Shown here: positions 1 through 11,103 of the stretch, piece by piece
How positions within the stretch are numbered: position 1 is the first letter of the stretch
Layout: each line of letters starts with the position of its first letter
Source of the DNA: Euphorbia lathyris
Lineage: Eukaryota; Streptophyta; Magnoliopsida; Malpighiales; Euphorbiaceae
Direction: 5' to 3'
NCBI RefSeq assembly: GCF_963576675.1
Contig: NC_088913.1
Coordinates: 76,941,001-77,005,000, forward strand
DNA length: 64,000 nt
The notes under the pieces: model-generated
What the model was told of the DNA's origin: nothing
Database searches by the model: none
The model's input: the letters and a program-made list of their open reading frames with translations, nothing else
Made by a program: the position numbers and the translations under genes

Positions 1-1598
1 GGAGGAGATGGGTCAGCAGCAATGGAGTCAAGGGACTCAGAAGATGAGTTTAACCCAAGGTCATCATTGAGATCTTCCACATCTCTTGCTTGTTCTGTGG
101 ACTCAGCATCAACTGTCTTACGTGGCACAGTTGGATTCTCAACCCGCTCAGTACCAACTGTTTGGTTTTGCTCAACATCAACTTCTTGACACAGCTCAAC
201 ATCATATGTCCTTTCATCATCAAACTGACCTCCAAGATCACCCAATTCTTCTTCTTGGTCAGCAGGAGTTTTCTCAAGATCAATTTCTTGACTTTTCACA
301 AAGTGCGAATCTTTAGAGATTACACAGTCAAGCGGCAGTGCATCAATTGGGTTAAGACCAGTGGATTTCTTCTTCTTCTTTCTCAGGGGCTCCTCAGGAG
401 TATCCTCACTTACTTCCTCAGGCTCTGCTGGCCTTTTTAGATTTTCTGCTGACTTAGGTTCCTCCTGACCTTGCTCAGCATCAGCTTTCCTCGCACTGGA
501 TACTATTCTTAGCCTTTTAGGAGCTGTGTTCACATCTTTTGCTGATTGGTCAGCTTTTCTCTTTTTATCCTGTCTTGTGCGATCAGCATGAGGTTTTACC
601 ACAACTTTCTTTCCCTTCTTGGTTGGCACATCTTGTGCTTTTTCAACCGCAGTCCCTTTTCCTTTCTTTGGTACGATAGGTTGGTCATAGGCCAGTCCAA
701 ATAGAATACCGGCAGTAATCTCCGTACCCCTGACTTGAATTTCCTCCGCCAAGCTTACTCGGTGGTCTTGGAGAATCTTTATGATAAAGGATCCCAACCT
801 GAGTGTCCCAGTGCTCCGTTGAAATGCACCGATAAGAAAGACAGACATATTGAGTGGTTGGTAGGTCAACATGTGCCATATGCAGCACTGCTCGAAGTTG
901 GATACGGAGGATTGGGAGTTGACCTTAGGGAATAAGAAATTGGTCAGGATATAGTGGGCCATTTTCTGATTTTGACCTATACAAGTGCTAGCAATTTCTC
1001 CTTTGTGATCCTTCGATTTATAGAACTCAACGGGGTAGTCAATTTTACCGGAATCGTTTGTGGTTCGGAGTTTGGTGCCCGCATTCCTCAGTTTGAGTAG
1101 TGTAGCGAGATAGGGATGATTGATAAGGATTTTCTTTCCTTTGACCTTGGTCACCATGTAGTCACTGTCATCATCAGCAGCTTTTAGGTTAGCATAGAAT
1201 TCTCTTACCAACTCAGGATAGGTGGCTTCACGGATAGAAAATAGCTCAGTTCAGCCATTTTTGGAGATCCATTCGCAAAAGGGTTGTTCAGCCTCTACAA
1301 ACCCCTTAGAAAACCAGCGAGAACGATCGATCTTCCAACCCCTTACGCTATTAAAGACTGGAGAATAGGTTCTTTCCCTTTGTTTCTTTTCCTTCTTTTT
1401 CTTCGCCTGTTTGGACGGTGTCGCTTGGTCAGCTTGGGTATGTTGGCTGGAGGTGTTGACCTTAGATTGGTCATGCTGACCATGACCTTGAGACTCACTA
1501 GAGGTCTCTACATATTCCTGCTGAGCAGGAGACAAAGGGTTTTCATCGGAGCGATTTTGGTCGTAATCGCCGCCAGAGATGTTTTGAGAATCAGACAT
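1..1598 (-). pseudogene. Copy A third ORF (so-called env-like), nonsense-mutated and cut by the window edge
   Basis: The reading frame starts with ATG at 1598 and has a TGA at 1253-1251, where copy C has a Trp codon (KNEW versus KNG-stop). After this single nonsense change the same frame stays open to position 1. The part after the stop aligns with the third ORF of copy C: it shares the stretches TYPxLVREFY, YLATLL, GQNQKMAHYILTNF and FEQCxIWHMLTYxPLN. The N-terminal fold resembles the 'putative plant transposon protein' domain (PF20167-like by motif; not searched). The C-terminal half alternates acidic tracts with basic clusters such as KKGKK, DKKRK and RKKKK. No signal peptide or membrane segment is visible. 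The function is unknown. Confidence 0.75.
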
Positions 1599-2105
1599 GA
1601 TTTTCTCAAGAATTTTAGAGAGGTTTTGGGATTTGAGAGAGAGAGAGATTGAATGCCAGAAATTTGAATGTAAAGAGGTATGAGTGGGAATTCGTCCACT
1701 ATTTATAAGGATGCCAAGTTGATTGAAAGGGCTGGAATAGCCGTTTTACCTCGAGATGATCAATCGACAATAATTCTGGCATTTATGACACAATCGGCGC
1801 ATGTGTTTTCTAATAACTGCGCTTACATCATCCTAGGTGGCTATTAATGCGCGTGCTAGCATTTATTGTGCATAAGTGTTTTACTCAGTTCTAGAAACCT
1901 AATCGTTTATGATTCTAGGAAGTCAGTTTTACGTAGAAGGAATGTTCTCGTGCTTAGTAACTCAGCTTATGTTAATTACTCAGTATGTATGTCTACTCAG
2001 CATTGAGTGATATAGTTCATATTTAGCTCAGCATGCAATAGTTACTCATATAGCACAGATCACCCAGCATGGTAATCACTCAACATTCAATTTAAACATA
2101 TAGTT
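1599..2105 (-). other. Copy A spacer between pol and the third ORF
   Basis: About 500 bp without coding capacity. The part next to pol (about 1940-2100) is dense in degenerate ACTCAG/CTCAGCAT units (TGAGT/GCTGAGT on the element strand), which recur in the same spacer of copies B and C. The part next to the third ORF (about 1650-1760) reads as a short leader; it may hold a promoter or splice acceptor, but none is certain. Confidence 0.6.
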
Positions 2106-5100
2106 TTAGTGAAGAGGATTAGACATACCGATAGCTTCCCTTAGTATGTTAAATTGTTCACGAGCCAGAGGCTTTGTGAAGATATCCGCAAGCTGTTCAT
2201 TTATGGGAACGTAAGTCAGCTTGATCTCACCCTTGAGTACATGATCCCTTATGAAGTGATGCCTTATGCTTACATGCTTCATCCTGCTGTGTTGGATTGG
2301 ATTTTTAGATAAGTCAATGGCACTTTTATTGTCGCATTTGACTTCTATTGTTTCTGTTTTTACACCATAATCCTCAAGTTGTTGCTTTATCCATAGGACT
2401 TGAGCCACACAGCTTCCAGCAGCAATGTACTCAGCTTCAGTTATTGATAAGGCCACTGATGATTGCTTCTTGCTGAACCAAGATACTAGACAGCTTCCAA
2501 GGAAGTGACACCCTCCTGAAGTACTTTTACGCTCTAGCTTATCTCGTCCATAGTCAGCATCAGTGTATCCAATGAGTGTAAAGTTATTTGTATTTGGATA
2601 CCATAAACCTGCATTAACTGAGCTCTGCAAATATCTGAAAATTCTTTTTACAGCTATAAGATGAGATTCTCTGGGGTCAGCTTGATATCTCGTTCAATAA
2701 CATACTGAGTACTGAATGTCAGGCCTACTTGCAGTAAGATAAAGTAGAGAGCCAATCATACCTCGATATAACTTGCTGTCTATAGGCTTACCTTTTTCGT
2801 CAGCACAAAGGACAGTGTCAGTACCCATTGGGGTTGATATGGGCTTACATTCTTCCATATCGAATTTCTTTAACATTTCTTTGGCGTACTTAGACTGACT
2901 AATGAAGATGCCATTCTGCCCTTGCTTAATTTGAAGTCCAAGGAAGAAGTTGAGTTCACCCATTATAGACATCTCGAACTCAGTTTGCATCTGTTTACTA
3001 AATTCTTTGCACATAGATTCGTCAGTAGCACCAAAAATTATATCATCTACGTAAATTTGTGCTAGCAGGGTATTTTTACCATTCTTCTTAATGAACAAGG
3101 TTGTGTCACCTTTACCTCTGACATAGTTCCTGGTCAGCAGGAAATTGGTCAACCTCTCATACCAAGCACGAGGTGCTTGTTTTAGGACGTACAAGGCCTT
3201 CTTGAGTTTATAAACGTGGTTTGGAAACTTTGGATCTTCAAACCCAGGAGGCTGACTAACATATACCTCTTCGTTTATTAAATCCATTAAGAAAAGCACT
3301 TTTAACATCCATTTGATATAGCTTGAAATTCATGAAACTAGCATATGCACATAATATACGTATAGCCTCTAATCTAGCTACGGGTGCAAAGGTCTCACCA
3401 TAGTCAATGCCCTCTTGCTGACTATAGCCTTGGGCTACAAGTCGGGCTTTGTTCCTGACTACATTGCCTTGCTCATCTAGTTTATTTCTAAAGACCCACT
3501 TAGTTCCTATGGTCTTTTGATTCCTAGGTTTTGGTACTAAATCTCATACCTCGTTTCTTTTAAACTGATCAAGCTCCTCTTGCATAGCATTGATCCAATG
3601 TTCGTCGTGCTCAGCTTCTGAGAAGTTCTTTGGTTCATGTACTGAGATGAATGCAACATTGCTGAGATATTTTCTAAGCTGATCTCTCGTCATCAGCTTG
3701 TTTTCAATAGCATCAAGAATGGACTTCTCTGAATGTCCTCTTGGAATTTTGATTTCTTTGGGCAATGTTGAGTTGTCTGGAATAGGTGTTTCTACAATAT
3801 CTGCAGGAGTAGATTGGTCAGCAAAGGTAATTTCGGGTTCGTGTTTACCTTTGATCAGCGCTTGTTGTGACGACTCAGCAGCTCCATTTTGGTCAGCGGA
3901 AGCTGAGCTTGGGTCATCTTCTGCAGACTGAGTTGTCTTTCCTGCAGGGTTAGTTTTATCGAACTCAATATGTACAGACTCTTCTACAACCTGAGTTCGC
4001 TTATTATACATCCTATATGCTTTACTGTTAGTTGAGTACCCTAAAAAGATCGCTTGGTCAGCTTTAGCATCAAATTTAGCAAAGTTATCTTTTGTGTTGA
4101 GTATAAAACATTTACACCCAAAGGCACGAAAGTAGCCAATGTTGGGCTTTCGTCCTTTCCAAAGTTCATAAGGGGTTTTCTTGAGTATATGTCTAACTAA
4201 AGCCCTATTCAGTATATAACATGCTGTGTGGACAGCTTCACCCTAAAAATACTTTGGAAGCCTATTTTCGCTCAGCATTGTCCTAGCAATTTCGACTATT
4301 GTTCTGTTCTTCCTTTCAACTACCCCATTTTGTTGAGGCGTCCTAGGAGCAGAAAAGTTATGGTCAATGCCACTGACTTCACAGAATTCATCAAACTGTT
4401 GATTTTTGAATTCTCTGCCATTATCACTTCTAATATGAGCTACTCTTAGGTCTTTGTCATTTTCAAGCTTTTTAATCAATGTTGTGAACATCTCAAATGT
4501 TTCATCCTTGCTACTCAGCAAGATGATCCAAGTATACCGAGAGAAATCGTCTACAATGACTAAGGAAAATTTCTTACCGCCTAAGCTGAGTAGCTGGATA
4601 GGTCCGAAAAGGTCCATGTGTAGTAATTCCAATGGTCTCTTGGTTGAGACAATATTTTTACTTTGAAAAGACTTCTTCATTTGTTTACCTTGCTGACAAG
4701 CATTACATAATTGATCCTTCTCAAATTTCAATTTGGGCAATCCCTCAACTAATTGCTTTCTAGCTAATTTGGCACGGAGGTCCATGCTTACATGACCAAG
4801 TCTCCTATGCCATAGCCAGGAGTTATCCTCTTTAGACACTAAGCATATATTTTTAGAAAACTGTTTTTCTAAACTCAACATATATACATTGTCAACACGA
4901 GGGGCAGTTAGAATTAAATTGTTTGTTTTTCCCTCGAGTATCCGACACTGAGTGGCGTCAAATACAACCTTTCTACCGTTGTCACACAGCTGAGCTACGC
5001 TTAGTAGGTTATATTTGAGACCTTTAACTAAGGATACAGACTCAATAGTAGGGTTACCTCCGATAGTACCTGAACCTACTATCTTACCCTTTTTATTGTC

Positions 5101-5241
5101 TCCAAAGCTTACGTTTCCACCTCGTTTAAGCTCAAGTGTGATGAACTGAGTTTCATCACCGGTCATGTGCCTCGAGTATGCGCTGTCAATATACCACAAT
5201 TTTGATTTCTCCACGCATCTCAGGCTCACCTGCATTTTAAA
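2106..5241 (-). pseudogene. Copy A pol: protease, integrase, reverse transcriptase, RNase H (disabled)
   Basis: Read on the - strand, the frame begins just after the TAG at 5244-5242. The protease motif is IDSAYSRHMTG. Integrase follows with the zinc-binding pattern [16 protein letters not shown] and the catalytic-core segments DLFGP, SDNGREF (SDNGGEF in copies B and C) and [14 protein letters not shown] carries the intact catalytic YVDD in [11 protein letters not shown]. RNase H has STEAEY-like and CDNKSAID motifs, and the frame ends at 2106 with TAA. Breaks: TAG at about 4245 (Trp in copy B), TGA at about 3546 (Trp), a one-base insertion near 3287, and TGA at about 2696 (Cys). It is non-functional as it stands. 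Confidence 0.88.
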
Positions 5242-7032
5242 CTATTCATCTTTAGGTACCCAATTCTTGTTGGGTCCTCGTTTGTTAGTGCGAACAGGTG
5301 AAGCATCATATCTTATCTTGTGATGACATACATTTATGATGTGGCCTTGTTTACCACAGAAGTCACAATAAGTTACCCTTTTAGGGTGACTTTGTCTTTG
5401 GTCAGCACCATTGTGCTGAGCATGCCAACATACCTTAGTGGTATGACCTTTCTTTCCGCAGAAGTCACATTAGACAGTCGGCTTATTATACCAACACACA
5501 TCTATTGTGTGTCCTCTTTTCCCACAACAGTCACACTGAGTGAACTGTCTACCCTGACCAGTACCTGAGTACTCAGCGTGGGATTTATTTTTAGTTGAAC
5601 CTTTTATTTGGTTCTGTAGGGTTGTGACATCCTTTTTCAGTTTCTTTGAATCTGATTGGACTTCCGAGACAAACTTGTGCATGATTTCCATGTTGTTATG
5701 CAAAGTTGAGTTGTCTTGGAGAAGATATCGAATGTCACTAAGTTTGACCTCTTCAATCTCATCACACTGCCTGCTGAGTGCCTTTATTTTCTTGTTACAC
5801 TTTTTAGTCAGTGTATATAAATCACTCAGGGCGTTAACCATTTCATTTCTAAGCAAGTGTAGAGATGTTACCTCATTGGAATGTTCCTCTTGGTCAAAAC
5901 CGTCAGAGAGGCCAGCTTGCTCAGATTGACTTTGGTCAGCAGCGTCGTCGGCCATGAAGCATATATTTGCTGTCTCATTTGCATCAGCTTCTGATGAGGT
6001 TGACTCATCACTGTCACTCCATGTGGCCACCATTTCCTTTTTGCTTCCCTTCTTTTCTTTCTTTAAGTTAGGGAAGCTTGACTTAATGTGCCCAGTTTGA
6101 TGGCACTCGAAGCATGTGACAGGCTTTGAGCTGTCCTTTTTGTATCTGCTGTCACTGGACTCAGCTCTGTATTTGTCGCTTTTTCTGAATGGCCTTTTGC
6201 TGTTCTTGTCATTTTTCCTGAACAGCTTCTTCATCTTTCTTGTGAACATGGTCATCTCCTCATCATCTGATGAGTCAGCTTCGGTTGAGTCATCTTTCAT
6301 GACAAGTGATTTTTGTTTCTTGTCCTCTGACTTTTCTTTTGCTTCGAAGTTTTTTATAGAGATCTCATGAGTCAGCAGAGATCCCATCAGCTCGTCGCAT
6401 TTGTATGTGGTCAAGTCCTGAGCTTCCTCCACAGCTGTCTTCTTAGCTTGCCAGCTCTTAGGGAGACTTCTTAGGATTTTCTTCACCTGCTCCTCTTCTG
6501 TGAAGTTCTTTCCAAGTCTCTTAATCTCATTTATAATATTGGTGAACCTTGAGTTCATCTCCGAGATGTCTTCGTTTTCATTCATCTCGAACAATTCGTA
6601 TAATCTCATATGTTGGTTCACTTTGGACTCCTTGACCTTGCTTGTGCCTTCATAGGTCACTTCGAGCTTCTTTCATATCTCCTGTGCTGACTCGCAACCT
6701 GAGATCTTATTGTATTCTGCAGCATCTAGCGCACAGTGAAGCATATTGATAGCCGAAGCATTGTTTTGTAATTTTTTAAGGTCATATTCTGACCACTCAG
6801 TTTCACTCTTGACAACCTTTTCGTTGTCAACAGTTTTATAAGGCACATATGAGCCTTAAACTATTGCAAGCCACGCACTCATGTTTGTAGCTTGAATAAA
6901 GTTCTTCATCCTGTTTTTCCAAAATGTATAATTTGATCCGAAAAACAAGGGAGGCCGACTAATTGATAATCCCTCATGGAGTATCTGTGTTGTTTGATTT
7001 CCTGGAAGGAAACGAGTGTTGTTCTCAGCCAT
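5242..7032 (-). pseudogene. Copy A gag (nucleocapsid), three extra stops plus the family-wide TAG
   Basis: ATG at 7032-7030 opens a UBN2-type copia gag (PPLFFGSNYTFWKNRMK near the N-terminus; ILRSLPKSWQAKKTAVEE mid-protein). CCHC knuckles follow: CFECHQTGHIKSSF (Phe in place of the last Cys) and several C..C....H....C repeats near the C-terminus. In-frame stops occur at 6858-6856 (Gln CAA to TAA), 6675-6673 (Trp TGG to TGA) and 5472-5470 (Gln CAA to TAA). A further TAG at 5244-5242 occupies the gag/protease border in all three copies of this family and may not be decay. Gag packages the RNA; this copy cannot make full-length protein. Confidence 0.87.
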
Positions 7033-7082
7033 TTATAGGGATCAGCTCAAGATAGTTATATCTTTGAGTAGTGAGTTACTTA

Positions 7083-7094
7083 GCTCTGATACCA
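7083..7094 (-). other. Copy A primer binding site (initiator tRNA-Met)
   Basis: The - strand reads TGGTATCAGAGC, the standard plant PBS complementary to the 3' end of initiator tRNA-Met. It lies two bases inside the LTR end at 7097. Confidence 0.93.
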
Positions 7095-7096
7095 CT

Positions 7097-7834
7097 TGTT
7101 GGTCCCGTGTGATTAGTTCCAAGGGGGGGTTAGGAACTAATGTTACTTTTTCGCTAAATAATGCTGACTTAATTAATTCTTTAAGCTACTTAACTTAGTT
7201 TGGGTCAGCACGGCCGAGAAATGTAAGACAGCTTTAGTCAGATGCTGACTAGAACTGTTTTACTTGTGAGTTGAGAATTAACACTTGAGGTCAGCTTCCA
7301 ACTCAGCACCAAGATTACTCAGTGTCAGCTTTTGCAATTTAAATCCTGAGCAATTTAATTAGACAACACGTATATAGATATATTGAGAGAGAGTTAGAAA
7401 TTACTTAGCACGACTTATCCTGGTTCGGCCTCTCCGCCTACGTGCAGTCCCCAGAGTCCCTCCGGGATTTTTCAATCCAATACTGAGCTCTTTAAAGGTA
7501 GAGCACAAACCGTTTACAAGGCAGTTGAATATGCAAGAGTACCTTCCTCTATTCGTCTACTCAACTCCTACTAAGTGCTATAACCGAACACCTAGATTTC
7601 TCTACCACTGAGTACTTAAAACCGAGTACTCAGCACCACTCTCTTAATTTTACAATTGATACAAACTTGTTCTTTCTAGATGAAGAACACTTTAGATGAT
7701 TACAAAATCAATCTAGCTTTTACACAGAAATGGAAGTTTGGTGTAAGATCTTTTTCTTGTTTGAATGTGCTTTGTATCTTTTCTTTTTTTCTCTTGTATT
7801 TTTCTTGGCAAAATCGGCTACGGATCCAAGTATG
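7097..7834 (-). repeat. Copy A 5' LTR, inner piece
   Basis: This is the 3' half of the LTR, on the - strand. It ends at the PBS with ..GGGACCAACA and is homologous to the LTRs of copies B and C from about offset 650 onward. It is cut at 7834 by copy B, which starts at 7835. The outer piece of the same LTR is at 15203-15712. Confidence 0.88.
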
Positions 7835-9246
7835 TGTTGAAACACCTTTCCACAAGATTTTGATTTGACAAAATCATCCATGATTAAGAGGAAATTAAAT
7901 TTAGATGCTTTGATTTAATTGTACTAATATGTTTGTTAAATATTGAGTGCAAAAATATATAAAGTAAAGACAGGACAAAAGTCAGTACAAATGAAGCTGA
8001 GTAGAACAGAACTCAGCATGGCAGAATAGAAGCTGAGTGGAGTTAAAATTCAGAAGCAAAACGAAGCTGACTAAAGTTGAAGACTTCTTCAGGAGCGGTT
8101 AAACAGAACGGAGCTGACCTTGAAGGAACTCAGCATGAACGTTGAACATTCGAAAAGAACAAACGAAGCTGAGTAACAGTCAGGACAACATGAAGGATCT
8201 GTTCACTAAAAGACAAAGTCTGCCAATCTTCTGCACCAATAATTGGAACCTCGAAGACACCTAAAAGACTAATTCCAAGAGTCATGGGATGTTGGATTAT
8301 TGGAAACAGACAACTGGCACAAACAGACAAACCAGACGCTAGAAGACAAACCTGGCGCCTGAAGAAAACAGAGAAAGGGAATGGAGGTGCAGTCTGAAGC
8401 TTTCCAGAAATTGTTCCCCAAAAGAGCCGTTTTGATGTTAACGGTTAGGACATTTCAAAACGATCAACTCTACAGATTTCCTTCTATAAAAGGACAATCG
8501 ATGAACTTGGATGGACACGGAAGCATCGAAAGAAAAATACAAGAGAAAAAGTCTCAAAAGCACTCAAATACAAAAAGGATCTTACACCAACTTTTCTAGT
8601 CTATGTGTAAATGCTAGATTGATTTGTAATCATCTAAAGTGTTCTTTAGTTCAAAAGGAACAAGTCTGTGATCAATAGGAATATTGAGAGTGTAAAGTTG
8701 AGTGCTTGGCTGTAAGCATTTCAGTGGTAGAGAAATCTAGGTGCTGGGTTGTAGCACTTAGTAGGAGTTGAGTAGACGAATAGAGGAAGGTACTCTTGCA
8801 TATTCAACTGCCTTGTAATCGGTTTGTGCTCTACCTTTAAAGAGCTCAGTATTGGATTCAAAAATCCCGGAGGACTCTGGGGACTGGACGTAGGCAGAGA
8901 GGCCGAACCAGGATAAGTGATATTGAGTAATCTCTAAACTCTCTCTTATAATTGCATGTGTTGTTTACTTTATTTACTCAGCATATAAATTGTCTAAACT
9001 GATTTTGAGTAAGTAAGTGGTGCTGAGTTAGAAGCTGACCTCCAAGAGTGTCAATTCTCAACTCACAAGAAAACAACTTTAGTCAACATCTGACTAAAGT
9101 TGTCTTCAAATATATCTCACCAAGCTGACCATAAGCTGAGTTAATAAACTCTCAAAATAACTTCCAGTCAGCTTAATTAAAACGCGAAAAAGTTATAATA
9201 GTTCCTACCCCCCCCCCCCCTTAGAACTAATTACCAGGGACCAACA
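7835..9246 (+). repeat. Copy B 5' LTR
   Basis: A 1412-bp LTR running from TGTTGAAACACC to ..GGGACCAACA (TG..CA ends). A TATA-like TATAAAAG lies at 8485-8492, about 650 bp from the LTR start; the same element in copy C is at the equivalent offset. A run of about 12 C residues near 9209-9220 is shorter in copies A and C, so this tract is length-variable. Confidence 0.9.
8485..8492 (+). promoter_or_regulatory. TATA box of the copy B LTR
   Basis: TATAAAAG in the LTR, followed by GGACAATC. The equivalent position in copy C has TATATAAGGACAATC. Position and conservation fit the LTR core promoter that drives the genomic RNA. Confidence 0.6.
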
Positions 9247-9248
9247 AG

Positions 9249-9260
9249 TGGTATCAGAGC
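9249..9260 (+). other. Copy B primer binding site (initiator tRNA-Met)
   Basis: TGGTATCAGAGC, two bases after the LTR end; identical to the PBS of copies A and C. Confidence 0.93.
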
Positions 9261-9309
9261 TTAAAGCTCACTACTCAAAGATTTAACAATCTTGAGCTGA
9301 TCCCGAAAA

Positions 9310-11103
9310 ATGGGTGAGAATAGCACTCGGTTCCTTCCAGGAAACCAAACAACACAGATACTCCCTGAGGGACTATCAATCACTAGACCTCCCCTATTCT
9401 TTGGGTCAAATTATACATTCTGGAAGAATAGGATGAAAAACTTTATTCAAGCCATAAACATGAGTGCATGACTTGCAATTGTTCAAGGTCCACATGTGCC
9501 ATACAAAACTGTTAACGATGAGAAAATTGTTAAAAGTGAGGCTGAGTGGACAGAGGATGACCTCAGAAAATTACAAAATAATGCTTCGGCTATAAATATG
9601 CTTCACTGTGCGTTAGATGCTGCAGAATACAATAAGATTTCAGGTTGCGAGTCAGCACAGGAGATTTGGAAGAAGCTTGAAGTAACCTATGAAGGCACAA
9701 GCAAAGTTAAGGAGTCTAAAGTCAATCAACATATGAGACTCTACGAGCTGTTTGAAATGAAGGAGAATGAAGACATCTCAGAAATGAACGCAAGGTTCAC
9801 AAACATTATAAATGAGCTAAAAAGGCTTGGAAAGGACTTCACTGAAGAAGAACAGGTGAAGAAAATTCTGAGAAGTCTGCCCAAGAGCTGGCAAGCAAAG
9901 AAAACAGCTGTAGAAGAAGCCCAAGACTTGACTACCTACAAATATGATGAGTTGATCGGATCCCTGCTGACCCATAAAATCTCTATGAAAAACTTTGAAG
10001 CCAAAGAGAAAGAAAAATCAGAAGACAAGAAACAAAAGTCTCTTGTCATGAAAGCTGACTCAACTGAAGCGGAGTCAACTGATGATGAGGAATTGGCCAT
10101 GTTCACCAGAAAGATGAAAAAGCTGTTCAGGAGAAATGATAGAAACAGCAAAAAGTCATTTAGAAGAAATGATAAGTATAAAGCTGAGTCAAGTGACAAG
10201 TACAAGAAGGACAGCTCAAAGTCTGTCACATGTTTTGAGTGTCATCAAACTGGGCACATCAAGTCAAGCTGCCCCAATCTCAAGAAAGAGAAGAAGGGAA
10301 GCAAAAAGGCTATGGTAGCCACATGGAGTGACAGTGACGAATCAACATCATCTGAAGTTGAGCAAAATGAAACAGCCAACATATGCTTTATGGCGGATGA
10401 TGGAGCTAACCAATCCCAATCTGAGCAAGCTGACCTTTCTGATGAAACTGACCAGGAGGATCACAGCAATGAGGTAACATCCTTACTCTTACTTAGAAAA
10501 GAAATGGTAAATGCCCTGAGTGACTTGTATACACTAACCAAAAAGTGTAACAAAAAGATTAAGGCACTCAGCAGGCGCTGTGATGAAATTGAAGAGGTCA
10601 AGCTGAGTGACCTCCGATATCTTCTCCAGGACAACTCTCACTTGCATAACAACATGCAAATCTTACATAAGTTTGTCATGGAGGTTCAATCTGAGTCAAA
10701 GAAACTTAGAAAGGATATCACAATGTTACAGAGTCAAGGAAAGGGCTCAACTAGAAATAAACCCTATGCTGAGTACGCAAATACCAGTCAGCATAAGCAA
10801 TTCACTCAATATGAGTGTTGTGGAAAAAGGGGACACACGAAGGGTATGTGTTGGCATAACAAGCGGACTGTCCAATGTGACTTCTACGGAAGAAAAGGGC
10901 ACACCACAAAAGTATGTTGGCATGCCCAACACAATAATGCTGACCATACTCAGTTCAACCCATAAAGGGTACCTTTTTGTGATTTCTGTGGTAAGTCAGG
11001 CCACACCATAAAAGTATGTCGTCACAAGCTAAAATATGATTTTGCACCTATTTATACTAACAAGAAAGGACCCAAAAGAAATTAGGTACCTAAAAATGAA
11101 TAG
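9310..11103 (+). pseudogene. Copy B gag, nonsense-mutated
   Basis: ATG at 9310 (MGENSTRFLPGNQ) starts a frame that stays in phase through gag and pol to 14235, so no frameshift has occurred. Contents: UBN2-type capsid region (about residues 30-240), the CCHC knuckle CFECHQTGHIKSSC, a Glu/Lys-rich coiled-coil-like part, then further C..C....H....C knuckles. Stops: TGA at 9469 (Trp), TAA at 10963 (Gln), TAG at 11083 (Trp). TAG at 11101-11103 is the border stop shared with copies A and C. An internal ATG at 9496 leaves 489 codons open. Confidence 0.88.

Noticed and set aside
7830..7834. gtatg as the target duplication of copy B
   Set aside because: Only the left side exists; the right end of copy B is deleted, so it cannot be confirmed.
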